DNA from: Gillisia sp. Hel1_33_143
GTDB lineage: Bacteria; Bacteroidota; Bacteroidia; Flavobacteriales; Flavobacteriaceae
DNA length: 64,000 nt
Direction of reading: 5' to 3'
Assembly: GCF_900104765.1 (NCBI RefSeq)
Contig: NZ_LT629737.1
Span: 1,860,001-1,924,000, forward strand
Shown: positions 18,910-28,196 of the stretch, piece after piece
How positions within the stretch are numbered: the stretch's first letter is position 1
Layout: each line of letters opens with the position of its first letter
The notes under the pieces: model-generated
What the model was told of the DNA's origin: nothing
Databases searched by the model: none
Seen by the model: the letters and a program-made list of their open reading frames with translations, nothing else
Position numbers and translations under genes: made by a program

Positions 18910-19826
18910 ATTTAGCCATTGTTATACCTTACTTTAAGATTGATTTTTTTGCTGCTACTTTAAATAGCCTTAGTGAACAATCAAATAAGAATTTCGAAGT
19001 TTATATCGGGAATGACGGGAGTCCGTCTAATCCTGAAGAAATAATCTCCCAATATTCAAATAGTCTGCCTATTCGTTATTTCGATTTTAAAATAAATTTA
19101 GGTGCTTCTTCACTGGTAAGTCATTGGCAGCGTTGTATAGAAAAAGTTAATGATGCGGAATGGATCTTATTGTTAGGCGATGATGATGTCTTGGAACCAA
19201 ACTGCATTTCAGATTTCTACAATAATATAAATACCATCAATGAAAAGAATATTAATGTAGTAAGATTTGGCACAAAAATAATTAATAATAGAGGGGAATC
19301 AATCTCGAAAGTTCATGTTCATGAGAAAGTTGAAAATTCTGTAAATTTTATTATGAATAAAATTTTGGGGCCGGCTCGAAGTTCTTTAAGCGAGCACATC
19401 TTCAGAAAAAAGTTTTTAAAATTTAAACATTTTCCCTTGGCATGGTATAGTGATGATTTAGCATTGCTAGAGGTTTCAAATTTCGGAGATATTTACTCTA
19501 TTAATTCCTCTGTAGTTTCTATAAGAGCAAGTAGCCTTAATATTTCCTCTAATAAGGGACTATCTAGAATTAAAAATATAGCAACTTTCGAATTTTATCA
19601 TTATCTAATAAATAAGTATTATACGCAATTTAATGCCGCTCAGAAATTAATTCTATTTGATAAATATGAAAAGTCTGTACTTAATGATAAGAAAAACTAC
19701 TTATTATTCTTAAAGCTTTCTAAAACCTATATTCAGAAGAATAAATTTAATGTCTATTTTAGGTTTTTTAAATTATACTTATCTAATATTTTAAATGCGT
19801 ACAGGAGTCAATCCAGAGAAGTTTAA
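18906..19826 (+). CDS. Family 2 glycosyltransferase
   Basis: GT-A glycosyltransferase of 306 residues: LAIVIPYFKIDFFAATLNSL, VYIGNDGSPSNPEEI, and LLLGDDDVLEPN near residues 92-103 as the metal-binding region. The start is TTG at 18906, overlapping the preceding stop. The C-terminal part is rich in Lys, Asn and aromatic residues. It is more diverged from the neighbouring GT2 paralogs. Donor and acceptor are unknown. Confidence 0.85.
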   Translation: MNLAIVIPYFKIDFFAATLNSLSEQSNKNFEVYIGNDGSPSNPEEIISQYSNSLPIRYFDFKINLGASSLVSHWQRCIEKVNDAEWILLLGDDDVLEPNCISDFYNNINTINEKNINVVRFGTKIINNRGESISKVHVHEKVENSVNFIMNKILGPARSSLSEHIFRKKFLKFKHFPLAWYSDDLALLEVSNFGDIYSINSSVVSIRASSLNISSNKGLSRIKNIATFEFYHYLINKYYTQFNAAQKLILFDKYEKSVLNDKKNYLLFLKLSKTYIQKNKFNVYFRFFKLYLSNILNAYRSQSREV

Positions 19827-20775
19827 AACAGAAAAGAATGTTCATTACTTTCATAGGGTGATCGTTCCTGTGCATATCCCAGAGAGTTCAAATTTATATT
19901 ATAAAGAAGCTATAGAAGTACTAAAAGTCTGTCTTCAATCCTTATTCAAATCTATAAATAATGAAACTACAGCTATAACTATTATTAACAATGCATCTAA
20001 TACAGAAGTTGAAGAAGTACTATCTGGTTATTATAAAAGTGGATATATAAATAAATATGTAATATATAAAGAGAACAAGGGAAAGGTTCATGCAATTATA
20101 AGTGAAGCTAGAGCATGTTTTGAAGATTATATTTCTATTGCAGATAGCGATGTTTTATTTATGGAAGGTTGGGAAAACGCATGTTTTGAAATCTTCAATT
20201 CTTATCCCAAGGCAGGAGTGGTTTCTCCAGTTCCCTCTCAAAATTTATCACTTTATTACAACCGCTCCTTATTTTATGATCTTTTCTTAATGGGAAAAAT
20301 AAAATATGGAAAGGCGGTAAGTGATTACGATTGCGAACTTTTTCTGAAAGGATTAGGAAATGCAGCCTTGCTGGATAGAAATAATGCTGAATATTCATGG
20401 AAGCAGAAACAATACTATTTAGATAAACCTACAAGAGCTATAGTTGGTGCAAACCATTTTGTTGCTACTTATAGACGAGAAGTTTTAATGTGGAATAAAG
20501 AATTTCCTCAGGAAAAATTTAAAAAGGGATATGAAGAATACTATTTAGATTTTCCTGCAGATAGATTGGGTTGGTATAGACTTTCTACTCCCAAAACTTT
20601 TGCTTACCATGTAGGAAATGAGTTAGATGAAGTAGTTTCTAAATTTTGTGACAATCCTAAATCAAAAATCTCCCAGAAGAGTTTTAAAGCTTTAAGAAGA
20701 CCTGGACCTTCAAATACCTCCTATAAAATAAAAAGGATATTTTTCAAAGTACTTAGAAGTATAAAACAACTCTAA
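19795..20775 (+). CDS. Glycosyltransferase, GT-A type
   Basis: Predicted GT-A glycosyltransferase of 326 residues with a less typical N-terminus: FHRVIVPVHIPES, then TAITIINNASNTEVEEVL in place of the usual VVDDGS strand. YKENKGKVHAIISEA and the metal-site region SIADSDVLFMEGW near residue 120 follow. A later GANHFVATYRREVL fits the acceptor side. The start ATG overlaps the previous gene by 32 bases; a start slightly downstream cannot be excluded. Donor and acceptor are unknown. Confidence 0.78.
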   Translation: MRTGVNPEKFKTEKNVHYFHRVIVPVHIPESSNLYYKEAIEVLKVCLQSLFKSINNETTAITIINNASNTEVEEVLSGYYKSGYINKYVIYKENKGKVHAIISEARACFEDYISIADSDVLFMEGWENACFEIFNSYPKAGVVSPVPSQNLSLYYNRSLFYDLFLMGKIKYGKAVSDYDCELFLKGLGNAALLDRNNAEYSWKQKQYYLDKPTRAIVGANHFVATYRREVLMWNKEFPQEKFKKGYEEYYLDFPADRLGWYRLSTPKTFAYHVGNELDEVVSKFCDNPKSKISQKSFKALRRPGPSNTSYKIKRIFFKVLRSIKQL

Positions 20776-20778
20776 AAA

Positions 20779-21732
20779 ATGAATGATTCTTTTTTAGTAA
20801 GTATTATCATTCCTATTTATAACAGAGAAAGTTTTCTTCAGGAAACTATAGAATCTGTTATAAATCAAACTTATAAAAAGTGGCAGTTAATATTGGTTGA
20901 TGATGGTTCTTCTGATGCATCTTTGTCAATTGCGAATATAGCAGTGCAAAATGATATTAGAATTATAAGCGTAAGTAGACCAAATACTAAATTAGGTGGA
21001 GGTAATTCCGCTAGAAATTACGGATTTCAAAAATCAAATGGTGATTTGATCAATTGGTTTGATAGTGATGATCTTATGCATCCTGAGTTTATAGAAAGAA
21101 AGGTTGAAGAATTTATAGATCATCAAGATTTGAATGTAGTTTTTACAAAAACTATAAGAACAGATTTTACTGAAGTAAATGTTCCCGATGAAAGGTTGAA
21201 ATATAGTTCAACTTTTTTACACGATTATGTAGTAAGAAAAATAAGTTGGTATTTGCCAGATGCAATGTTTAGAAGGTCTTTTTTAGAAGATAAACAATTA
21301 TTTGATGAAGACCTATTAGCAGGACAAGATCGAGATTTTTATATCAGATTATTTGCCAGAGAATTTCCTAAGTTTAAAATTTTAGATTTTTATGCTACCT
21401 ACTATAGAATTCATCAAGATAGTATTTCAGAAAAAATTTATAGAGAAGCAAACATCAAGATGCAAGTTTCTCACTATAATAGTCTCATAAATCAGGTGGA
21501 GGTTTTGAAAGAATATAATTTACTAAGTAAAAACTTAAAGCAACATTATTTACAGGAGTTAAAAAAAAGGTTTCCTGCGGTAATAAAAAGTAAAGCTTCA
21601 TTATCTAAATATTTTAAGGAAGTAAAAAAACTTTCAGATCTTAATAAAACCACTGCAGAGACATGGCTTAAGTTATTTGTTGCGTATTTTAGCTTTCAGA
21701 TATTTGGTAAAGGTGAACGTTTTTTAAAATAA
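20779..21732 (+). CDS. Family 2 glycosyltransferase
   Basis: GT-A glycosyltransferase of 317 residues: LVSIIIPIYNRESFLQETIE, ILVDDGSSDASLSIA, and NWFDSDDLMHPEFIERK near residues 92-108, sharing the WFDSDDLM motif with the gene at 15008. AGQDRDFYIRLFA near 177 marks the catalytic-base region. It is last of the nine-gene GT-A run and is followed by wecB after 5 bases. Donor and acceptor are unknown. Confidence 0.9.
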   Translation: MNDSFLVSIIIPIYNRESFLQETIESVINQTYKKWQLILVDDGSSDASLSIANIAVQNDIRIISVSRPNTKLGGGNSARNYGFQKSNGDLINWFDSDDLMHPEFIERKVEEFIDHQDLNVVFTKTIRTDFTEVNVPDERLKYSSTFLHDYVVRKISWYLPDAMFRRSFLEDKQLFDEDLLAGQDRDFYIRLFAREFPKFKILDFYATYYRIHQDSISEKIYREANIKMQVSHYNSLINQVEVLKEYNLLSKNLKQHYLQELKKRFPAVIKSKASLSKYFKEVKKLSDLNKTTAETWLKLFVAYFSFQIFGKGERFLK

Positions 21733-21737
21733 AATAT

Positions 21738-22835
21738 TTGAAAATTCTTCTTTGTTTTGGTACACGGCCCGAGGCTATTAAAATGGCTCCGATCATTAAA
21801 GAACTCGATCGTCAGCATATTTCTTATAAAGTGTGTGTGACAGCTCAGCACCGAGAAATGTTGGATCAGGTATTGGATTTTTTCGAAATCATTCCGGACT
21901 ATGATCTCAGTTTGATGAAGACAGGCCAAAGTCTAAACTCTCTGAGTGCTTCCATATTAAATTCTATGGACCCTGTTTTAGATGATTATAAACCAGATGT
22001 AGTTTTAGTTCAAGGTGATACTACAACTGCAGCTATGGTAGCCTTGGGTAGCTTTCATAAGAATATTAGAATAGGTCATATTGAGGCAGGTTTAAGAACC
22101 TATAATAAAAGGTCTCCGTTTCCGGAGGAAGCAAATAGACATCTTATAAGTAAATTAGCCGATTTTCATTTTGCGCCAACTTCAGACTCTAAGACAAATT
22201 TGGAGAATGAAATGGTAGATGCAAAAGATATCTTAACTACCGGAAATACGGTAGTAGATGCACTAAAATGGGCAATTAAAAAGATCGATGATCAAGAATC
22301 TGAGGAAATAATAAAGATCAAAGGTCTAATAAATGAGGAAAAGAAATTGATCCTTGTTACTGGACATAGAAGAGAGAATTTTGGGTCTGGTTTAAAAAAT
22401 ATTTGTGAAGCATTAATAGATATATCTCATTTAGAGAATGTTCAAATTATTTATCTTCTTCATCTTAATCCTAATGTATCTGGTCCTGTAATGGAAATTT
22501 TAGGAAAAGTAAAAAATATTAGTCTAATTCCTCCTGTTACTTATCCTACTATGATCTTTTTAATGCAGAAATGTGATCTTATAATTTCAGATTCCGGGGG
22601 TATTCAGGAAGAAGCACCTAGTTTTAATAAGCAGGTATTGGTAACACGTAATCACACAGAACGAATGGAAGGAATTAAAGGCGGATTTTGCTATTTGGTT
22701 GGAACTAATTCTTCTGTAATAGTTCAAAAAGCTAAAGAAGTTCTAACTAACCCTACAAATAATTTAGACAAAGTGAACCCTTATGGAGATGGATCTGCTT
22801 CTCAGAAAATTATCGAATTTCTAAAGATAAAGTAG
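21738..22835 (+). CDS. wecB: UDP-N-acetylglucosamine 2-epimerase, non-hydrolysing
   Basis: Interconverts UDP-GlcNAc and UDP-ManNAc. It has 365 residues with the full motif set: CFGTRPEAIKMAPII at the N-terminus, VQGDTTTAAMVALG, HIEAGLRTYNKRSPFPEE (catalytic acidic residues), NRHLISKLADFHFAPT, TGHRRENFG, and DSGGIQEEAPSF. It is distinct from the hydrolysing NeuC-type enzyme also in this locus. No wecC (UDP-ManNAc dehydrogenase) is present in the window, so the product may be used as ManNAc or processed elsewhere. The start is TTG at 21738. Confidence 0.95.
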   Translation: MKILLCFGTRPEAIKMAPIIKELDRQHISYKVCVTAQHREMLDQVLDFFEIIPDYDLSLMKTGQSLNSLSASILNSMDPVLDDYKPDVVLVQGDTTTAAMVALGSFHKNIRIGHIEAGLRTYNKRSPFPEEANRHLISKLADFHFAPTSDSKTNLENEMVDAKDILTTGNTVVDALKWAIKKIDDQESEEIIKIKGLINEEKKLILVTGHRRENFGSGLKNICEALIDISHLENVQIIYLLHLNPNVSGPVMEILGKVKNISLIPPVTYPTMIFLMQKCDLIISDSGGIQEEAPSFNKQVLVTRNHTERMEGIKGGFCYLVGTNSSVIVQKAKEVLTNPTNNLDKVNPYGDGSASQKIIEFLKIK

Positions 22836-22864
22836 CATTCTAAAACGGCATACCTAGAAAAGAG

Positions 22865-22892
22865 TTTCTTTAGACTTAATATTTTATATTTG
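22865..22892 (+). promoter_or_regulatory. Internal promoter before the sialic-acid section
   Basis: TATATTTG at 22885-22892 matches the flavobacterial -7 box exactly, with TTTC at 22865-22868 as a weak -33 element 16 bases upstream. It lies in the 113-base gap after wecB, among the widest same-strand gaps in the locus, about 57 bases before the TTG start at 22949. It could drive the segment that contains neuABC separately. Confidence 0.45.
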
Positions 22893-22948
22893 TAACTCGC
22901 ACTGCTTGCGGCTCCTCATTTTTTATAGAAATTAAAAAGATTATTTAA

Positions 22949-24214
22949 TTGTCTGCTAAACAAAAGATCTTAGTTGTAGTTGAATCTATTGATGTTGAAG
23001 ACAGCAGCGGTGCTAAGGCTAATTTGGCTCTTATAACTAATCTACAATCTGCAGGATATCAATTAAAAGTACTTCATTATACTAGGAAAGATATACAAGT
23101 ATCGGATGTTGAATGTGTAGCCGTAAAAGAAAATAGGAGAAGTTTATACTTCTATTTAAGTCGCTTAGAAAGGCAAATACGCTACATTTTAAAAATTAAA
23201 TTGAGTAAGCCATTAGAAAATATTTTTGGATTTTCTTTTACCCTTTTTAATGATAGAAATAGCATAGTTTCTGCTCTTAAAGACTTAGATCATTCAGAAT
23301 TTGATCTTGTTCTCACCCTTAGCCAAGGCGGTAGGTTTAGACCGCATCATGCATTACTTAAATTACCACATCTTCATAATAAATGGATGGCATATATTCA
23401 TGATCCTTATCCAATGCACCTATATCCTGAGCCTTACCCATGGAAAGAGCCGGGATATAAGATCAAGGCTGAATTTATGGAGGAAGTTTCTGTGAAAGCT
23501 GCATTTCATGCTTTTCCTAGTAAATTATTAATGGAATGGATGGGGAACTATTTTGAGGGATTTGCAAAAAAAGGTATAGTTATCCCACATCAGATCTTGG
23601 AGGAACAATTTCAATTAGAAATTACTTCAAATTATTTTGATGCTTCTAATTTTAATATTGTTCATTCTGGTAACCTGTTATGGGGCAGAGATCCTAAAGG
23701 ATTGATCAATGGTTATTTAAAATTTATCAATAACATTCCAGAGGCTAAAGATCAAAGTTGCATGATGTTTTTGGGTGGAAAGAATCATTATACAAAGCAG
23801 TTATTGCATTACCATGAAAAGTACGATACCATCTATGTAAGTGGTAACTATGTGCCTTTTGAAGAAACTCAGTACGTGCAAAAGAATAGTGCTGTAAATG
23901 TTATATTAGAAGCAAAGGCGGAAACAAGTCCCTTCTTACCTGGGAAATTTCCTCATTGTGTCTTAGCAAATAAACCTATTTTGCTCCTTGGACCTCGCGT
24001 TAGTGAATCAAGACGATTGTTAGGAGAAGATTATAGGTTTTGGTCTGAAATAGATTCAGAAGAAGTTATTGCTGACTTGCTTGGCGAGCTTTATAGAGAT
24101 TGGAAATTAAAATCGGGTAATCTCAGTTTAAATAGACAAGATTTAAAAAATTACTTATCAGTAGACCATTTGAGATCTGTAGTGAATACAGTTTTCCCAA
24201 AAATAGAAGCATGA
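22949..24214 (+). CDS. GT-B glycosyltransferase (GT4-like)
   Basis: Predicted GT-B glycosyltransferase of 421 residues. The N-terminal Rossmann part begins with ILVVVESIDVEDSSGAKANL, a typical donor/acceptor loop start. WMAYIHDPYPMHLYPEPYPW lies near residue 150. The second domain has FNIVHSGNLLWGRDPKGLIN near 234 and NAVNVILEAKAETSPFLPGK near 313, where other GT4 enzymes carry the donor-binding acidic motif. The start is TTG at 22949. It is first of the section that contains the sialic-acid genes. Donor and acceptor are unknown; this is one candidate for sialic-acid transfer. Confidence 0.78.
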   Translation: MSAKQKILVVVESIDVEDSSGAKANLALITNLQSAGYQLKVLHYTRKDIQVSDVECVAVKENRRSLYFYLSRLERQIRYILKIKLSKPLENIFGFSFTLFNDRNSIVSALKDLDHSEFDLVLTLSQGGRFRPHHALLKLPHLHNKWMAYIHDPYPMHLYPEPYPWKEPGYKIKAEFMEEVSVKAAFHAFPSKLLMEWMGNYFEGFAKKGIVIPHQILEEQFQLEITSNYFDASNFNIVHSGNLLWGRDPKGLINGYLKFINNIPEAKDQSCMMFLGGKNHYTKQLLHYHEKYDTIYVSGNYVPFEETQYVQKNSAVNVILEAKAETSPFLPGKFPHCVLANKPILLLGPRVSESRRLLGEDYRFWSEIDSEEVIADLLGELYRDWKLKSGNLSLNRQDLKNYLSVDHLRSVVNTVFPKIEA

Positions 24215-25356
24215 AGATATTAATGGTTTCTATGTTTTCTAATCATTTTTTTAATTGGACCAAACAATTGGAAGTTCAAGGACATACTATTTACTGGCTC
24301 GATGTATATGATGCCAATATTCAGGTAGATAAAATAAGCTTTGTGCACCACATAATTGGTTGGAGAAATAAAACAAATTATCCGGGCAGATATACGATAA
24401 AGAAAGAATTACCAAAACTCTATGATTTTATTAGTAAGTTCAATCAAAATAAGTTAGCAGATATTTTCGAGAAAAAATTAATTGAAATTCAGCCGGATAT
24501 TGTACAAAGTTTTGAAATGTTTTCTTCCTGTCTGCCAATTCTTGAAGTGATGCAAAAATATCCAAAGACCAAATGGGTTTATAATATTTGGGGAAATGAT
24601 CTCTTCTATTTTAAAGAATTTACTAAGCCAAAAGTACAGATCAAGGAAGTTTTAAAAAGAATAAATTATCTCTTTTCAGATTGTGAAAGAGATCATGAAA
24701 TTGTTATGGAGCTTGGGTTTAATGGAAAGTTTTTAGGAGTCTTTCCAACCGGTGGGGGTTATGATCTTGACAAATATGATAAGTTCTTAAAGGAAGCTTC
24801 TGAAAGAAAAACTATTTTGATAAAAGGTTATGAGCATGAGTTTGGGAGGTGTATTAAAGTTTTAAAGGCAATTGCAACAATGAAACCTGAATTATCAGGT
24901 TATAATATTGTTGTATTTGGAGCAAATGAAAAAGTGGAAGTTTTCTGTAAAGAAAACAATCTAGATGATTGGGATAATTTAATTATTTACAAGCAAAGAG
25001 CACATTCCGAAATTTTGAAGTTGATGGGAGAATCTTTGATCTATTTAGGTAACAGTATATCAGACGGAATGCCGAATACCTTATTGGAAGCTATCATTAT
25101 GGGTGTGTTTCCTATTCAGTCTAATCCTGGGGGAGCCACCTCAGAAATGATCACTCATGGCGTGAATGGATTTTTAATAAACGATGCGGAAGATTCCTCT
25201 GAAATAAAAAGCTTAATTGCTCAAGCTTTGAAAGATCCAATTCTATTAAAATCTGGTGTAGACTATAACTTAGAAAATATAAAGCCTAAATTAGAACGAA
25301 GTTTTATTGCGAATCAGGTAAATCAGAAATATCAATATCTACAACAAGCCTTATAA
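24211..25356 (+). CDS. Family 4 glycosyltransferase
   Basis: GT-B retaining-type glycosyltransferase of 381 residues. MKILMVSMFSNHFFNWTKQL at the N-terminus and IWGNDLFYF near residue 128 fall in the first domain. The second domain has the GT4 hallmark SISDGMPNTLLEAIIMGVFP near residues 284-303 (the ExxxxxxxE-type nucleotide-sugar site), followed by NPGGATSEMI. The start ATG overlaps the previous stop (ATGA). Donor and acceptor are unknown. Confidence 0.9.
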   Translation: MKILMVSMFSNHFFNWTKQLEVQGHTIYWLDVYDANIQVDKISFVHHIIGWRNKTNYPGRYTIKKELPKLYDFISKFNQNKLADIFEKKLIEIQPDIVQSFEMFSSCLPILEVMQKYPKTKWVYNIWGNDLFYFKEFTKPKVQIKEVLKRINYLFSDCERDHEIVMELGFNGKFLGVFPTGGGYDLDKYDKFLKEASERKTILIKGYEHEFGRCIKVLKAIATMKPELSGYNIVVFGANEKVEVFCKENNLDDWDNLIIYKQRAHSEILKLMGESLIYLGNSISDGMPNTLLEAIIMGVFPIQSNPGGATSEMITHGVNGFLINDAEDSSEIKSLIAQALKDPILLKSGVDYNLENIKPKLERSFIANQVNQKYQYLQQAL

Positions 25357-25357
25357 T

Positions 25358-26440
25358 TTGCTGACGATAATTTATTCATATAGAAATCGAGACTTAAATA
25401 GATTAGAGAATTCGTTCAATTCTTTGGCTAGGCAATCTGTAAAAGATTTTGATGTTATCTTGGTAGATTATGGTTCTGAACCAGATTTGGCTAAGAATGC
25501 TAAGGAGTTATGTTCAAAGTATAAATTTATTTCTTACATATATCGATTTGCCCAATATCAACCTTGGAATAAATCTAAAGCATTAAACTCAGTGATCAAA
25601 GACCTGAAAACTGAACAATGTTTTGTTGCAGATGTTGATATGATCTTCAGAAGTGATTTTATTGAAATAGCCTATTCTTTAAAAGATCCAGAGAACATTA
25701 CTTATTTTGAAGTTGGATTTTTAGGTCCGAAGGAAGATCTAAAAGATCTGAATTTTGCTGATATAACCAATTATAGAAAAAGTACTCATGAAGCTACAGG
25801 GCTTAGTTTATTTCCTGTTACTGCTTTAAAACAGATACGCGGCTTCGATGAGTTTTACCATTTCTGGGGAGCAGAAGATACAGACGTTCATAAAAGATTA
25901 ATTGATAAGGGCTATAAAACAGATTTCTATAATTCAGAAACATTGATGTTCCATCAGTGGCATCCTAGTTATAGAAGTTCAGAGTCTAAAAAAATAACTA
26001 AAGATTTTCAGATCTCTGGAATAGTACAATTAAACCACCAGTATTTACAGAATGGTCTGCTTAAAACGTCTACAGAAGTAAATGCGAAAGGATGGGGCGA
26101 AACTTTGCTAAACGAAGAACTGCAAAGCTTAGAAAAGGAATCTGTAAACCTAATTTTGAATACTGAAAAAAGGAAAATAGATAATTTACTATTTGGGATT
26201 CTTCCAAATCTAGGAAACGGAATTTTAAAAGTGAGAATTGAAAGTTTAAAGAAGGATAATCTTAGACAAATGCTTAAGAAAAGTATGGGGAAAAAAGTTC
26301 CTGAATGTTACTCATTAAAAAAAGTAAATGACTTGATTTTGCTGCATCTCATCTCATATTATAGAGATTTACCCTATACCTTTAAAATAGATGATAAATT
26401 GCAAAGTATAGAATTTGCTTTGAAAATAACAAATAGATAA
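25358..26440 (+). CDS. Family 2 glycosyltransferase with galactosyltransferase-like C-terminal motif
   Basis: GT-A glycosyltransferase of 360 residues: LTIIYSYRNRDLNRLENSFN, VILVDYGSEPDLAK, then metal-binding CFVADVDMIFRSDF near residue 87. HFWGAEDTDVHKRLIDKGY near residues 167-185 resembles the C-terminal motif of chondroitin-polymerase and beta-1,4-galactosyltransferase type enzymes. About 130 further residues of unclear function follow. The start is TTG at 25358, one base after the preceding stop. Donor and acceptor are unknown. Confidence 0.85.
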   Translation: MLTIIYSYRNRDLNRLENSFNSLARQSVKDFDVILVDYGSEPDLAKNAKELCSKYKFISYIYRFAQYQPWNKSKALNSVIKDLKTEQCFVADVDMIFRSDFIEIAYSLKDPENITYFEVGFLGPKEDLKDLNFADITNYRKSTHEATGLSLFPVTALKQIRGFDEFYHFWGAEDTDVHKRLIDKGYKTDFYNSETLMFHQWHPSYRSSESKKITKDFQISGIVQLNHQYLQNGLLKTSTEVNAKGWGETLLNEELQSLEKESVNLILNTEKRKIDNLLFGILPNLGNGILKVRIESLKKDNLRQMLKKSMGKKVPECYSLKKVNDLILLHLISYYRDLPYTFKIDDKLQSIEFALKITNR

Positions 26441-26451
26441 AAAGATTAGCT

Positions 26452-27129
26452 CTGAAAAAGCAAAAGAACATAGCCATCATTCCCGCTCGAGGAGGATCTA
26501 AAAGATTACCGGGTAAAAACATCAAGTTATTAGATGGGTTACCCTTAATTGTGCATAGTATTAATTTTGCCAAAGAGAATTTAGGTATTATAGATAAGAT
26601 TGTTGTTTCTACAGATCATGATGAGATAAAAAAGATAGCAAAAACCAATGGAGCAGAAGTTATTGATAGACCTTTAGAATTAGCTCAAGATCTAACATCT
26701 ACCTTAGAAGTTCTTCATCATATAATGGATGAGCTAGATGAGCAGTATGATAACGTAATATTATTACAACCTACCAATCCTTTAAGACCTCAACATTTAT
26801 TAGAAAATGCATATTCAGACTATCTAAAAGGTAATTTTAATAGTTTAATGACTGTGACTCGAAATCATCAAAAATTCGGAAAAATAAAAGATTCTAGGTT
26901 CGTACCCTTCAATTATAAAATGGGGGAAAGAAGTCAGGATCTAGAACCATTATATTTTGAAAATGGATTGCTTTATATTGTCAAAGCTGAAATTATAAAA
27001 AACGGAGAACTGTTGGCTCCTAATAATTGTGCTTATGTGATAGACCATCTCTGGGCGAAAGTTGATATTGATACCTTAGATGATTTTGAGTATGCGGAGT
27101 TTTTGATGAAAAAGGAGAATAGAAAATAA
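26452..27129 (+). CDS. neuA: CMP-N-acetylneuraminate cytidylyltransferase
   Basis: Activates sialic acid with CTP to CMP-sialic acid. The conserved N-terminus [17 protein letters not shown], which binds CTP, lies upstream of the first ATG/GTG/TTG codon (GTG at 26551). It can be included only by starting at CTG 26452, giving [15 protein letters not shown] and 225 residues, the normal NeuA length. An in-frame stop at 26434 bounds the frame. Further motifs: [24 protein letters not shown], and [13 protein letters not shown] near the end. It lies directly before neuB with one base between. Function is very likely; the unusual start is inferred. Confidence 0.9.
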   Translation: MKKQKNIAIIPARGGSKRLPGKNIKLLDGLPLIVHSINFAKENLGIIDKIVVSTDHDEIKKIAKTNGAEVIDRPLELAQDLTSTLEVLHHIMDELDEQYDNVILLQPTNPLRPQHLLENAYSDYLKGNFNSLMTVTRNHQKFGKIKDSRFVPFNYKMGERSQDLEPLYFENGLLYIVKAEIIKNGELLAPNNCAYVIDHLWAKVDIDTLDDFEYAEFLMKKENRK

Positions 27130-27130
27130 T

Positions 27131-28183
27131 ATGATACACATGAAACCATATATTGATATATCTGGAAGAAAGATAGGGGAAGATTATCCCCCTTTAGTAA
27201 TTGCTGAAATTGGTATTAACCATGAAGGTTCTCTCGAGACTGCTAAAGAAATGGTTGATGCTGCACATAGAGCTGGAGCAGAGATTGTTAAACATCAAAC
27301 TCATATTGTAGAAGACGAAATGAGTTCTGCCGCTAAAAAGGTGATCCCAGGAAATGCAGATATTTCTATTTATGAAATAATGAAACGTTGTGCTTTAGAT
27401 GAGGCAGATGAAAGAAGCTTAAAAGAGTATGTTGAAAGCAAGGGTATGATCTTTATTTCTACCCCTTTTTCTAGAGCAGCAGCAAACAGGTTAGAAAATT
27501 TTGATGTTCCGGCTTACAAAATAGGTAGTGGAGAATGTAATAATTATCCCTTGTTAGAACATATTGCCGGTTTTGGAAAACCTGTAATTCTAAGCACAGG
27601 TATGAACAGTATTGAAAGCGTTAAAAAAGCGGTTGCTATATTTGATAAGTACAAAGTTCCGGTTGCTCTACTACATACAACTAACTTATACCCAACCCCA
27701 ATACATTTGGTAAGATTAGGAGCTATGCAGGAACTTCATAATTCTTTTCCAGAAAAAGTTTTCGGATTGTCAGATCACACTTTAAATAATAATGCCTGCT
27801 TAGGTGCTGTGGCTTTAGGTGCTTCTATTTTAGAAAGACACTTTACAGATCATATGAAACGCACTGGGCCTGATATTATTTGCAGTATGGATGAAAAAGC
27901 CTGTGCAGAACTTATAATTTCTAGTGCTGAAATTGCGCAAATGCGTGGAGGTAAAAAGGAAGCGGCATTAGAAGAAAAGGTGACTATAGATTTTGCATTT
28001 GCAACGGTGTGTACTATAAAAAACATTAAAAAGGGAGAGGTGTTCTCAAAGGAAAATATTTGGGTAAAGCGTCCTGGCACTGGAGAAATCTTAGCAGAGA
28101 ACTATGATCAAGTCTTGGGTAAGATTTCCACTTCCGATATAGAAAATGACAATCAATTAAAATGGTCTGATATTGTTAAGTAA
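27131..28183 (+). CDS. neuB: N-acetylneuraminate synthase
   Basis: Condenses ManNAc with phosphoenolpyruvate to Neu5Ac. It has 350 residues, a TIM-barrel NeuB domain plus a C-terminal SAF (antifreeze-like) domain at about 285-350. Segments such as [60 protein letters not shown] and [20 protein letters not shown] agree closely with what I recall of E. coli K1 NeuB. This argues for true Neu5Ac synthase rather than pseudaminic or legionaminic acid synthase. The first ATG is at 27131, with a second at 27140; either is possible. Confidence 0.95.
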   Translation: MIHMKPYIDISGRKIGEDYPPLVIAEIGINHEGSLETAKEMVDAAHRAGAEIVKHQTHIVEDEMSSAAKKVIPGNADISIYEIMKRCALDEADERSLKEYVESKGMIFISTPFSRAAANRLENFDVPAYKIGSGECNNYPLLEHIAGFGKPVILSTGMNSIESVKKAVAIFDKYKVPVALLHTTNLYPTPIHLVRLGAMQELHNSFPEKVFGLSDHTLNNNACLGAVALGASILERHFTDHMKRTGPDIICSMDEKACAELIISSAEIAQMRGGKKEAALEEKVTIDFAFATVCTIKNIKKGEVFSKENIWVKRPGTGEILAENYDQVLGKISTSDIENDNQLKWSDIVK

Positions 28184-28196
28184 GACTAATAAAGCA

